DNA of 5,853 nucleotides from Treponema sp. (GTDB taxonomy: Bacteria > Spirochaetota > Spirochaetia > Treponematales > Breznakiellaceae). The notes below the pieces were generated by a model, which saw nothing but the letters and a program-made list of their open reading frames with translations, made no database searches and had not been told where the DNA came from. The position numbers and the translations under genes were made by a program. The stretch lies in NCBI GenBank assembly GCA_031255815.1, contig JAIRRU010000001.1, positions 1-5,853 of the forward strand, in the 5' to 3' direction. This document shows positions 1-5,744 of this stretch, in pieces; position 1 is the stretch's first letter, and every line of letters begins with the position of its first letter.

Positions 1-13
1 CCGCCGCTATCTT

Positions 14-73
14 CCGCTCCGGGAATCCGGCGGAACAGAGGTTAAATTCCCGGTGCGGCAAGGCGCGGCCTTG
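14..73 (+). promoter_or_regulatory. Structured leader: two adjacent stem-loops upstream of the U32 gene
   Basis: Positions 14-26 pair with 46-58 in a 13-position stem with a single T/T mismatch (CCGC, T, CCGGGAAT against ATTCCCGG, T, GCGG), enclosing a 19-nt loop. Directly next to it, 59-73 forms a second hairpin (CAAGGC, GCG, GCCTTG). No T-run follows, so this is not a standard terminator. It lies 35 bases upstream of the ATG at 108 and could be a 5' leader structure, the 3' end of an upstream element cut by the window, or a dispersed repeat. I considered a cobalamin riboswitch because of the GGGAA and CCGG words, but their order does not fit. Function unknown. Confidence 0.45.
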
Positions 74-107
74 TGTCGAAACGGCTTCGGCAATACACTG
101 GGGCGTT

Positions 108-2357
108 ATGAATTTTGCCGAGTTATTGGCGCCCGCCGGTTCCCCCGAGGCCCTGGATGCCGCGATCGGAGAGGGGGCGGACGCGGTTTACCTGGGGCTC
201 AGAAGCTTCAACGCCAGAATGAGGAGCGCCAATTTCGCCTATTCCCAGTTTGAAGGGGCGCTGAAAAACCTGCGCCGGATGGGCCGGAAGCTGTATGTTA
301 CGGTAAATACGGTTTTTGAACAGCGGGAAGCGGATCGGATGTACCAGCTCCTCAAATACCTTGCCTCCCTTGGGCCTGACGGGCTTATCGTGCAGGACTT
401 CGGGGTTGCCGCCATGGTGCGGGATTGATTTCCTTACATCAAACTCCACGCCACCACCCAGATGAACATTGGTTCCGCCAGGGGGGCAAACGCCCTTTCC
501 CGGCACGGTTTTTCCCGGGTGGTACTGGCAAGGGAACTTTCCCTGGAGGAATTGCGGGCCTGCCGGGCCAATACCAATATGGAGCTGGAGGTCTTTGTGC
601 ATGGGGCCCTCTGTGTCAGCGCTTCCGGGCTCTGTCTTTTTTCCAGTTATCTGGGGGGGAAATCCGCCAACCGGGGGCTTTGCACCCAGGCCTGCCGCCG
701 GTATTACCGCCCGAACAATCCGGGGGAAGATACGCCCCCGGTTGGTACCCGCCGCGGCGGGGAGGGCTACTACTTCAGCCCCCAGGATCTGCAGCTTCTC
801 ACCCGGATACCGGAACTTGCCGGGGCGGGGATAAATTCCTTCAAGATTGAAGGCCGGATGAAGAGCGCCGAATACGTGGGGACGGTGGTATCCGCCTACC
901 GGCTGGTGCTGGACGCCCTGGCCGAAGGGGAAGGCGGGGAAAAGCTCGGGGAAAAGATTGACCGGGCTCTGAAGATACTGCGGAACGACTTTGCCCGGTC
1001 AAAGACGGAGTTTTACTATCAGGCGGGCAGGGACGATCCTTCGTCCGGGCCGGATAGCCGCCCCGGCTGGCTTGATCCCTCCAGGGATGGCGGTACCGGG
1101 ATTCCCCTGGGAACCATTCTCAAGGTAAAGCGGGGCAGGGCGGGGCCCATGGGCTTAATCACCCCGGGCCGGAACTTCCCCATGGCGGGGGACTCGCTGC
1201 GCTTTCACCGGGCCGATGATTCGGAACGGCAGTCCTGCAAGCTGATCCTGGTTGAGGCCGCCGAAACTTCCGCGGCGGCCTCTCCGGCGGCTTTGGGCGC
1301 TTGCTGGATTTCCCTTCCCGAAGGTTTCGGCCCCGGTGACGGGGTATACCTGATCCAGACCAAGGCCATGTCGAAGCGTTACCCCCCGGTAATTCCCCGG
1401 GAACTGGGCGGCTTCCGGCGGCAACCCGGCCGGGACAAGGCTCCGCCCCTGGAACTCCCCCCATCGCGCGGGAAAGCGTCCTCCGGGAGAGGCGGCAGGG
1501 AAGCGGAGCTTTTTCCCGGCGGTTTTTACGTCTCCGTGTCCCGTGCGGAGGATCTCTACATCCTGCAATCGGTCCGGCCGGCGCGGGTAATACTTGCCCT
1601 GACCCGGAAAAACGCTGCCCGGCTTTCGGGCAAGGGGGAAGCGCCCCTGCCTTTTCAGAGCGGGGAGATCATCCTCTCCCTGGATCCGTACTTTCCCCAG
1701 GGGGATGAGGAAGTTTTGGCGGAAGAGATAAAAGCCCTGACGGAGAGGGGCTACCGGCAGTTCATCGTGAATAACCCGGGCCACTTTTCTTTTTTCCGGG
1801 GAAGCGCCGCCCGGCGCAATCCGGCAGATCAGTCAGCGGGGGCCGGGCCGAACCTTATCGCCGGGCCTTACCTTTACGTGTTCAACCGCTGGGCCGCCTC
1901 CTTTCTTTCTTCCCTGGGGGCGGATAATTTTGTCTCCCCCCTGGAGAATAATCGGCAAAACCTGGAGAAGAGCCTAAGCCCCGGCCGCCGTTCCCTCTGT
2001 TTTGTTACTGTCTTTGCCTGGCCCGCCCTGTTCCGCATCCGCGCGGATCTGGGCGGGATCTACGGCTTTAAGGATTTTACCGACAGCCGGGGGGAAGCGT
2101 TCCGCCTGTCCGCCGGAAAAGAGGGCTCGGCGGTTTACCCCGGGCGCCCCTTTTCCATTGTGGATAAGATCCCCTTTTTACAGGAGGCGGGTTTTAGCCG
2201 TTTCATACTGGATCTTTCCGGCCAGCCCCTTAAAAAGACCGCCTACCGGGATTTGATGAAATCCGTAAGAAACGCCGCGCCCCTGCCGGAAACAAGCCGC
2301 TTCAACTGGAAAGACGGCTTTTATCAGCCGGAGGATCGCCCCGGGGAGCCCGGCTAA
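108..2357 (+). pseudogene. U32-family protein (RlhA/TrhP-like, U32 plus DUF3656 layout) with one in-frame TGA
   Basis: One reading frame of 750 codons, broken only by TGA at 426-428 (codon 107). The N-terminus has the family opening ELLAPAGSPEAL and GADAVYLGLRSFNAR. After the stop, HATTQMNI continues the same domain. The U32 signature follows at residues 161-179 (E-x-F-x2-GALC-x6-C-LFS), with the second cysteine pair in GLCTQAC; Cys169, 176, 192 and 196 are the likely Fe-S ligands. KIEGRMKS lies at 246-253. The C-terminal half (about 350-740) resembles the second, DUF3656-type part of long U32 proteins. Characterised relatives are RlhA (23S rRNA C2501 hydroxylation) and TrhP (wobble-uridine hydroxylation of tRNA); the length is nearer RlhA, but I cannot fix the substrate. 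The old 'peptidase/collagenase' label is probably wrong for this group. The ATG at 108 is chosen by family N-terminus; only a weak GGGG precedes it. The frame is also open upstream to the window edge. The gene may be a young pseudogene, a sequencing error or a read-through gene. Its end overlaps convergent ssb by 4 bp. Confidence 0.85.
426..428 (+). other. In-frame TGA interrupting the U32 reading frame
   Basis: The reading is ...AAMVRD-stop-FPYIKLHATTQ..., with no frame change on either side. U32 homologues usually carry an aromatic, His or Arg residue before the FP, so TGG (Trp) or CGA (Arg) is a one-step precursor of this TGA. The roughly 35 bases after it are poor in G and form no evident SECIS-type hairpin, which argues against selenocysteine. 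The nearest later ATG (462) has no Shine-Dalgarno sequence. Confidence 0.9.
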
Positions 2358-2818
2358 AAGCCCGCCTGCTCGGATTCCGCCGCCACGAAGGCCGCTTCAG
2401 CGGCTTCCGGGGGGAAGCCTTCCACCGCCGCGGCGGCAAGGGCTTTGGCCGGCGTATCCGCGTATGCCGCCGGATCGCCTGCCTCCCGCTTGAATTCGGG
2501 ACGGAATTCCACATGTTCGGCCACGATGGTTACCCGGGAATGGCTCTTTCCATCCGTCCCGTTCCACCGATCCTGCTTAAGCCGGCCCACCACCCGGACT
2601 CCCCGGCCTTTATGGCCCTGGTTGTAGCAATGTTCGGCCAGCTTCCCCCAGGACTCCGCATCGAAGAACCCCACTTCTTTTTCCAATCCTGAATCTTGTT
2701 TGAAGAAACGGTTGGAGGCCAGCGTAAAGGTACAAACCGGAGTTCCTTTTGCGGTGGAACGGAGAAGGGGATCCCGTACCAGGTTGCCTTCGATAAGGAT
2801 GGAGTTGAGGTTGTTCAT
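2354..2818 (-). CDS. ssb: Single-stranded DNA-binding protein
   Basis: A 154-residue protein that coats single-stranded DNA during replication, recombination and repair, normally as a tetramer. The OB fold occupies residues 1-106: it opens with NSILIEGNLVRDP, continues through FTLASNRFF and SWGKLAE, and ends with GRLKQDRW and the VTIVAEHVEF strand. Trp85 matches the DNA-stacking tryptophan near position 88 of the E. coli protein; Phe51 replaces another conserved tryptophan. The tail (107-154) is rich in Ala, Glu and Pro. Its tip ends ESEQAGF: the terminal Phe is kept, but the usual DDDIPF-like acidic run that docks partner proteins is weak and lacks the Ile-Pro. The start at 2818 is preferred over a start 21 bases upstream because GGAGG (2824-2828) sits 5 bases before it and the family begins here. 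The gene stands alone, not between ribosomal protein genes rpsF and rpsR where ssb often lies, so it could be a second copy. It ends in a 4-bp overlap with the convergent U32 gene. Confidence 0.93.
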   Translation of the reverse strand: MNNLNSILIEGNLVRDPLLRSTAKGTPVCTFTLASNRFFKQDSGLEKEVGFFDAESWGKLAEHCYNQGHKGRGVRVVGRLKQDRWNGTDGKSHSRVTIVAEHVEFRPEFKREAGDPAAYADTPAKALAAAAVEGFPPEAAEAAFVAAESEQAGF

Positions 2819-2823
2819 ATATG

Positions 2824-2828
2824 CCTCC
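2824..2828 (-). promoter_or_regulatory. Ribosome binding site of ssb
   Basis: GGAGG on the minus strand, 5 bases upstream of the ATG at 2818. It fixes the ssb start and argues against the upstream in-frame ATG at 2839. Confidence 0.8.
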
Positions 2829-2833
2829 GCGAG

Positions 2834-2871
2834 GGGCATGTTTTCAAGGGCGGCGCCCGGAGACCATGCCC
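2834..2871 (-). promoter_or_regulatory. Stem-loop in the ssb leader, next to the ribosome binding site
   Basis: A perfect 7-bp inverted repeat (GGGCATG 2834-2840 with CATGCCC 2865-2871) encloses a small GGGC/GCCC hairpin (2848-2858). It starts immediately after the T-run of the upstream terminator-like hairpin and ends 5 bases before the GGAGG. It could modulate access to the ribosome binding site, but no known riboswitch class is recognised. Confidence 0.4.
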
Positions 2872-2899
2872 AAAAAAATCCGGCGGCTCACGACCGCCG
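2872..2899 (-). terminator. Intrinsic-terminator-like hairpin inside the ssb leader
   Basis: On the minus strand a GC-rich stem (CGGCGG with CCGCCG, plus an inner G-U pair) with loop CGTGA is followed by GA and seven T residues (2878 down to 2872). It points towards ssb and lies 54 bases before its start codon. The 637-residue gene upstream already has a terminator about 100 bases earlier, so this one would act on a transcript starting in between, as an attenuator for ssb or as the end of a short RNA. Confidence 0.6.
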
Positions 2900-2901
2900 C
2901 G

Positions 2902-2926
2902 CACGGAATTCCGTGGTACTTATATA
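2902..2926 (-). promoter_or_regulatory. Candidate ssb promoter: TATATA box with an adjoining 14-bp palindrome
   Basis: TATATA at 2921-2926 (minus-strand context CCCTATATAAG) could be a -10 element. Its start point would fall near 2913, inside the perfect palindrome CACGGAATTCCGTG (2902-2915), the place expected for a repressor operator. No convincing -35 hexamer is visible at the usual spacing, which lowers confidence. The palindrome is not an obvious match to known LexA boxes. Confidence 0.35.
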
Positions 2927-2980
2927 GGGCGTCAGGGTGTGTGGCGGTTTAATGAAAAGAGAAAAAGTTGAATTTTATTG

Positions 2981-3023
2981 AAAAAAGCCCCCGAAGGCTT
3001 CCGCACCCGGGCCGCTTCCGGGG
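2981..3023 (-). terminator. Rho-independent terminator of the 637-residue gene
   Basis: Beginning 6 bases after the TAG stop, the minus strand forms a hairpin of CCCCGGAAG with CTTCGGGG (one bulged base), or alternatively a shorter AAGCC/GGCTT hairpin, followed by a T-run at 2986-2981. Its place and orientation fit the end of the upstream gene. Confidence 0.75.
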
Positions 3024-3028
3024 TTTTG

Positions 3029-4942
3029 CTACAGGCGGATGGTAAGAAGAAGCTTTACCATGTAAAGCTGCATGTAAAGGCTGAGATAGTCGTTGGCTTT
3101 CAGCGTTTCCAGGCTCGGGGTTCCCTTGATGATCCCCTCGGCAAGCTCTTTCAGCTCCTCTTCGGTAAGCTTGATGTGCTTTCTTACCCTTAGCGCCCTG
3201 CGCAGGTTGTCCCGCACCAGGGAATTGATATCTTCCACCAGGTTCTTCCGGGCTTCCCGGTCTAAAAGCTTGCTCCAGCGGCTTTCAATCTCCTTCAGGT
3301 AACTGTCCAGATCTTTCCCCTGGGGAACCAGATTGCCTTCCATCACTCTGGCGGAATTCACTATCTCGCGGGCGGAGGATCTTGGGGAACTTACCGCTTC
3401 CTCAAAATCAATATCCAAAGCCCGCAGGCTTACCTGCCGCGGAACTTTCTTTTTCCGTCTGAATTTCGCGAAAAAGGCCAGAATCGAGCTGATAATGGGC
3501 ATGGAATACCAGAAGGGCAGGGAAAGCTTGATGTCCAGAAGGATCTCCTTGCGCTTTAAAGCCAGGAGGAGGCTCATGGGGATGAGCTTGCCGTTGTGGA
3601 AAATCCGCGAGGCCGGAGGGATAACCATATCGTTAGTCCGCTCAATCTCGTTATAAACCCAGAAGAGTTTGGGATCATCCAGAAAAGTCTTTAAAACGGG
3701 GAATTCGGTTCCAATAAAGGAAGAGAGAAGCTTATCGAATTCCGCGTCGTTTTCCATGGCGGGTTCGGTATTATAATTTCGTATCAGGTGTCTCCAGCGT
3801 GAATCGATCTCCTTTAGCACGGAGGGGCGGGCGTCAAGCAGGAACCGGGTTACCAGGGGGAGCAGGTTGCCTTTTTTTATGAACCATTTCTCGTTGTTCC
3901 TGGTTGTTATCATGATCCATGCGGGAACCTCGTTGTTCTCGCTTTCGGTGGTCTTCTTCCTGATATAGTCTTCCAGCTCCCTGTTACTGTACTGGCCCAG
4001 CAGAGCCATCCCCTTATTGTTGGTGAATTTGATGATTGAATCTGTGGTAAAGTAGTAAGGGGCCTTGTCCATGTTCGCTTCCAGGGCCCGGAAGGCGTTA
4101 TCCCGCTCCCGCTCCTTTAGGGCGTTGCTTTTGAAAAGGTTGTTGCAGATTTCAATGATAAGCGCCGCCTGGAACGCCGCGATGTCCCCGCCAAGTTTCT
4201 CGTTCTTTTTCCCGATGTCGTTTTTTATCAGGGAGCAAAAGCAGACCCAGAAGAGATAGGTCGATTCCCCGCTGGACTCCAGGGAAGAAACGCAGTCCAG
4301 CGGGCTGTTGATGACCGCATCGATCGTATCCCGGACAAAGGTTTCCCTTCCCTGCATATGGGGGTAGATCTTATGGGTAACATAATCCTTGTTGTTCCGT
4401 TCCAGGAGATAATACCGGATCTTGAAGACCGCCGCTTCCAAAACGCGACGGGGGATCAGAGGCGGAAGGATCAGCGCGTTGCCCCAGTTGTCGGGAAAGC
4501 GAAGTTTAATAATAGGCAGGAAGGATTCGGACGGTTTCTCGAAGTAGGGGATCAGATCAGTTTCCAGACTGAGTTCTTCCACCTGGTCTTCCGGCAAGAC
4601 GAAACTGAGGGATTCTTCGCTGGGGAAGGGGATATCCGCCCTTTTTTCAATATCCCGGTAGATTTCTTTGAGTTTTTCCACGTAGAAGTAAGGCAAAAAG
4701 ATACGGCCGTCCGCCGTATCGGTTAAAAGGACACAGCGGCCGTCTTCCGTACACTGGCCCATTTCATTCCAGAATTTGATAGTCGTCTCCTGGGCCCAGG
4801 GTTTCCATTCGGGATGCCCCGGCGCCATATGGACGGCATATTTAACAAGAAAATCGGTAAATTCGTCTATTTTTATATAAGCCGAATTGTACTTGTTCGA
4901 GTAAGCCCGTAGGATTGTATAAAGATCGAGCGCCTTTTCCAT
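3029..4942 (-). CDS. Unrecognised 637-residue protein, probable lineage-specific hypothetical
   Basis: I do not recognise this family. The protein is mixed alpha/beta in look, without a signal peptide, and no nucleotide-binding P-loop or metal motif stands out. Residues about 473-494 (LSLPFWYSMPIISSILAFFAKF region) are the best membrane-segment candidate and are followed at once by the basic RRKKK, suggesting an inward-facing stop. A second hydrophobic stretch (228-239) is Cys- and aromatic-rich but short. The motif LKEI-D/E-SRW occurs twice, near 376-383 and 549-556, each followed by a helical stretch, hinting at an internal duplication. The C-terminus is helix-forming, charged and then hydrophobic. 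The ATG at 4942 is preceded by only a partial Shine-Dalgarno (AAGTGGA). The gene is less GC-rich than the U32 gene. It lies downstream of the tRNA-Ser(GGA) gene on the same strand with a 72-base gap, so it may partly depend on tRNA read-through; a dedicated terminator follows. The open frame of 637 codons and terminator make a real gene very likely. Confidence 0.88.
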   Translation of the reverse strand: MEKALDLYTILRAYSNKYNSAYIKIDEFTDFLVKYAVHMAPGHPEWKPWAQETTIKFWNEMGQCTEDGRCVLLTDTADGRIFLPYFYVEKLKEIYRDIEKRADIPFPSEESLSFVLPEDQVEELSLETDLIPYFEKPSESFLPIIKLRFPDNWGNALILPPLIPRRVLEAAVFKIRYYLLERNNKDYVTHKIYPHMQGRETFVRDTIDAVINSPLDCVSSLESSGESTYLFWVCFCSLIKNDIGKKNEKLGGDIAAFQAALIIEICNNLFKSNALKERERDNAFRALEANMDKAPYYFTTDSIIKFTNNKGMALLGQYSNRELEDYIRKKTTESENNEVPAWIMITTRNNEKWFIKKGNLLPLVTRFLLDARPSVLKEIDSRWRHLIRNYNTEPAMENDAEFDKLLSSFIGTEFPVLKTFLDDPKLFWVYNEIERTNDMVIPPASRIFHNGKLIPMSLLLALKRKEILLDIKLSLPFWYSMPIISSILAFFAKFRRKKKVPRQVSLRALDIDFEEAVSSPRSSAREIVNSARVMEGNLVPQGKDLDSYLKEIESRWSKLLDREARKNLVEDINSLVRDNLRRALRVRKHIKLTEEELKELAEGIIKGTPSLETLKANDYLSLYMQLYMVKLLLTIRL

Positions 4943-5014
4943 AAATCCACTTCTAATATCGCCCTTTTTTCTCTCTTTCTTAAAGACAAAAATACCCCCG
5001 ATACCTGAAAATTA

Positions 5015-5101
5015 CGGAGAGAGAGGGATTTGAACCCTCGGTACCCTTACGGGTACACACGACTTCCAATCGTGCACCTTCGGCCGCTCGGTCATCTCTC
5101 C
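5015..5101 (-). tRNA. tRNA-Ser (anticodon GGA)
   Basis: An 87-nt cloverleaf with acceptor stem GGAGAGA/TCTCTCC and discriminator G. The anticodon loop is TTGGAAG (anticodon at 5065-5067) on a CACGA/TCGTG stem. The long class II variable arm (GTACCC-GTAA-GGGTAC) is typical of serine, and the T-loop is TTCAAAT. It reads UCC and UCU. CCA is not encoded. It is the last of three tRNAs on this strand, and I see no clear terminator before the 637-residue gene. Confidence 0.97.
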
Positions 5102-5130
5102 AAAAACACCTCAAACATCACTCGCAAAGG

Positions 5131-5239
5131 GGATTCGCCTTGCGTTCGTCCGCATCCCTGCGGACTCTCTCCAGGCCGCCTCCGCGTTTCCCGGCGCCTC
5201 CTGCGCCGCAGCCGTTCTCAAGGCTTCCGCCTTGGCATT
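5131..5239 (-). repeat. 109-bp hairpin-rich repeat, copy 1
   Basis: It matches 5745-5853 at 105 of 109 positions, in the same orientation with a 614-base offset. It carries three strong hairpins: 5148-5165 (GTCCGCA/TGCGGAC), 5192-5208 (CGGCGC/GCGCCG) and 5219-5234 (CAAGGC/GCCTTG). It fills most of the spacer between tRNA-Ser(CGA) and tRNA-Ser(GGA), starting 30 bases from the latter. The minus strand is open in more than one frame, which creates spurious short ORFs. No transposase, ribosome binding site or terminal repeats are visible, so it is most like a dispersed, REP-like intergenic repeat. Confidence 0.85.
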
Positions 5240-5256
5240 TTCCGGGGAAACGCTCC

Positions 5257-5269
5257 GGTTCGAATCCCC
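5257..5269 (+). repeat. 13-bp inverted copy of the tRNA-Ser(CGA) T-arm sequence
   Basis: GGTTCGAATCCCC here is the exact reverse complement of 5302-5314 inside the T-arm of the neighbouring tRNA-Ser gene. The flanking bases do not make a T stem or acceptor, so it is not a tRNA. It sits in the tail that follows the 109-bp repeat. Confidence 0.6.
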
Positions 5270-5292
5270 TTTTCCGGCAGTATGCTACTTTA

Positions 5293-5379
5293 CGGAGCAG
5301 GGGGGATTCGAACCCCCGGAACCCTGACGGGCTCAACGGTTTTCGAAACCGTCTCCTTCAACCGCTCGGACACCGCTCC
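5293..5379 (-). tRNA. tRNA-Ser (anticodon CGA)
   Basis: An 87-nt cloverleaf with acceptor GGAGCGG/CTGCTCC (one G-U pair) and discriminator G. The anticodon loop is TTCGAAA (anticodon at 5343-5345) on an ACGGT/ACCGT stem. The long variable arm is AGCCC-GTCA-GGGTT, and the T arm GGGGG-TTCGAAT-CCCCC is perfect. It reads UCG. CCA is not encoded. A TATATT sequence at 5414-5419, about 35 bases upstream, is a possible -10 box but has no good -35. Confidence 0.97.
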
Positions 5380-5409
5380 AGGAAAGCAGCCCGTTAAGGG
5401 CTGTCTTTT
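5373..5409. repeat. 37-bp direct repeat with hairpin, copy A
   Basis: It is identical to 5490-5526 except for two bases. It begins with 7 bases of the tRNA-Ser(CGA) acceptor 5' strand and continues through a hairpin (CAGCCC 5387-5392, GGGCTG 5398-5403) and TCTTTT. Read on the plus strand this looks like a terminator. On the minus strand it is the immediate leader of the tRNA, with only a weak T-run after the stem. Confidence 0.8.
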
Positions 5410-5462
5410 AAAAAATATAACACGAGCCGGCGCGCATTGCCTGCTACCGCCCCCGCCTAACG

Positions 5463-5484
5463 CGGGCTGCCTTTAGGCAGCCCG
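5463..5484. repeat. Perfect 9-bp hairpin between the two 37-bp repeats
   Basis: CGGGCTGCC and GGCAGCCCG flank a TTTA loop. The arms share the CAGCCC/GGGCTG core of the two neighbouring hairpins, so the three structures could pair with each other. No T-run follows on either strand. Confidence 0.6.
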
Positions 5485-5489
5485 GCGCG

Positions 5490-5526
5490 CCGCTCCAGAA
5501 AAGCAGCCCCTTAAGGGCTGTCTTTT
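5490..5526. repeat. 37-bp direct repeat with hairpin, copy B
   Basis: It carries the same 7-base piece of tRNA-Ser acceptor sequence as copy A, but here no tRNA follows, so it looks like a relic of a duplication that broke inside the tRNA gene. Its hairpin (5504-5509 with 5515-5520) lies 40-60 bases after the 3' end of tRNA-Arg. On that strand it is followed by CTTTTC, so it may serve as a weak terminator for tRNA-Arg; on the plus strand it is followed by TCTTTTTT. Confidence 0.75.
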
Positions 5527-5565
5527 TTAATACGAACCGCTATAAGCCAGTGCTTAAGGATTCGA

Positions 5566-5639
5566 TGAGGCTGACACGATTCGAACGTGCGACCTGCAGA
5601 TCCGCAATCTGCTGCTCTATCCAGCTGAGCTACAACCTC
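5566..5639 (-). tRNA. tRNA-Arg (anticodon GCG)
   Basis: A 74-nt cloverleaf with acceptor GAGGTTG/CAGCCTC (one G-U pair) and discriminator A. The D arm is GCTC/GAGC with GGA in the loop, giving A20, the known arginine identity base. The anticodon loop is TTGCGGA (anticodon at 5603-5605) on a GCAGA/TCTGC stem, and the T loop is TTCGAAT. It would read CGC and CGU. Most bacteria use ACG (inosine) for these codons, so GCG is less usual. CCA is not encoded. Confidence 0.95.
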
Positions 5640-5744
5640 ATAGGATTAAAACCGCCATATATCCATCTCAACACCTTCATTTTATTCGTGCCGAGGGTTT
5701 TTTTACTCGCCCTTCAGGGTGAGGTTGTTGTCAACGAAAAACAA
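5640..5744 (-). promoter_or_regulatory. Upstream region of tRNA-Arg, with TTGACA and a hairpin
   Basis: A perfect TTGACA lies on the minus strand at 5734-5729, but no good -10 sits 16-18 bases downstream; that place is taken by a 7-bp hairpin (5706-5723, CTCGCCC/GGGTGAG). AT-rich words nearer the tRNA (TAAAAT near 5680, TATATG near 5658) are alternative -10 boxes without matching -35s. Some promoter for the tRNA presumably lies here, but I cannot place it. Confidence 0.25.

Noticed and set aside
14..80. Cobalamin riboswitch upstream of the U32 gene
   Set aside because: Some short words are shared but the order of conserved core segments does not match.
426..428. TGA reassigned to tryptophan
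   Set aside because: The U32 gene uses TGG for Trp elsewhere and has only this one internal TGA; the other genes contain none.
426..480. Selenocysteine insertion at the in-frame TGA
   Set aside because: No stem-loop with a GG(U) apical loop lies at the bacterial SECIS distance; the first GGT is over 40 bases away, and the position is not a catalytic Cys in the family.
53..602. Other-frame ORFs at 53-253 (+) and 123-602 (-)
   Set aside because: Both lie across the well-supported U32 frame and have no family features; they are shadows of GC-rich coding DNA.
1155..1784. 209-codon minus-strand ORF inside the U32 gene
   Set aside because: It is the antisense shadow of the conserved C-terminal U32 region, with composition typical of shadow frames.
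5118..5336. 72-codon minus-strand ORF
   Set aside because: It consists of the 109-bp repeat, its tail and part of tRNA-Ser(CGA), and has no ribosome binding site of note.
5030..5476. Plus-strand ORFs at 5030-5476 and 5140-5397
   Set aside because: They run antisense through two tRNA-Ser genes; the translated GGIRTPGTLTG-type stretch is the familiar spurious product of antisense tRNA-Ser.
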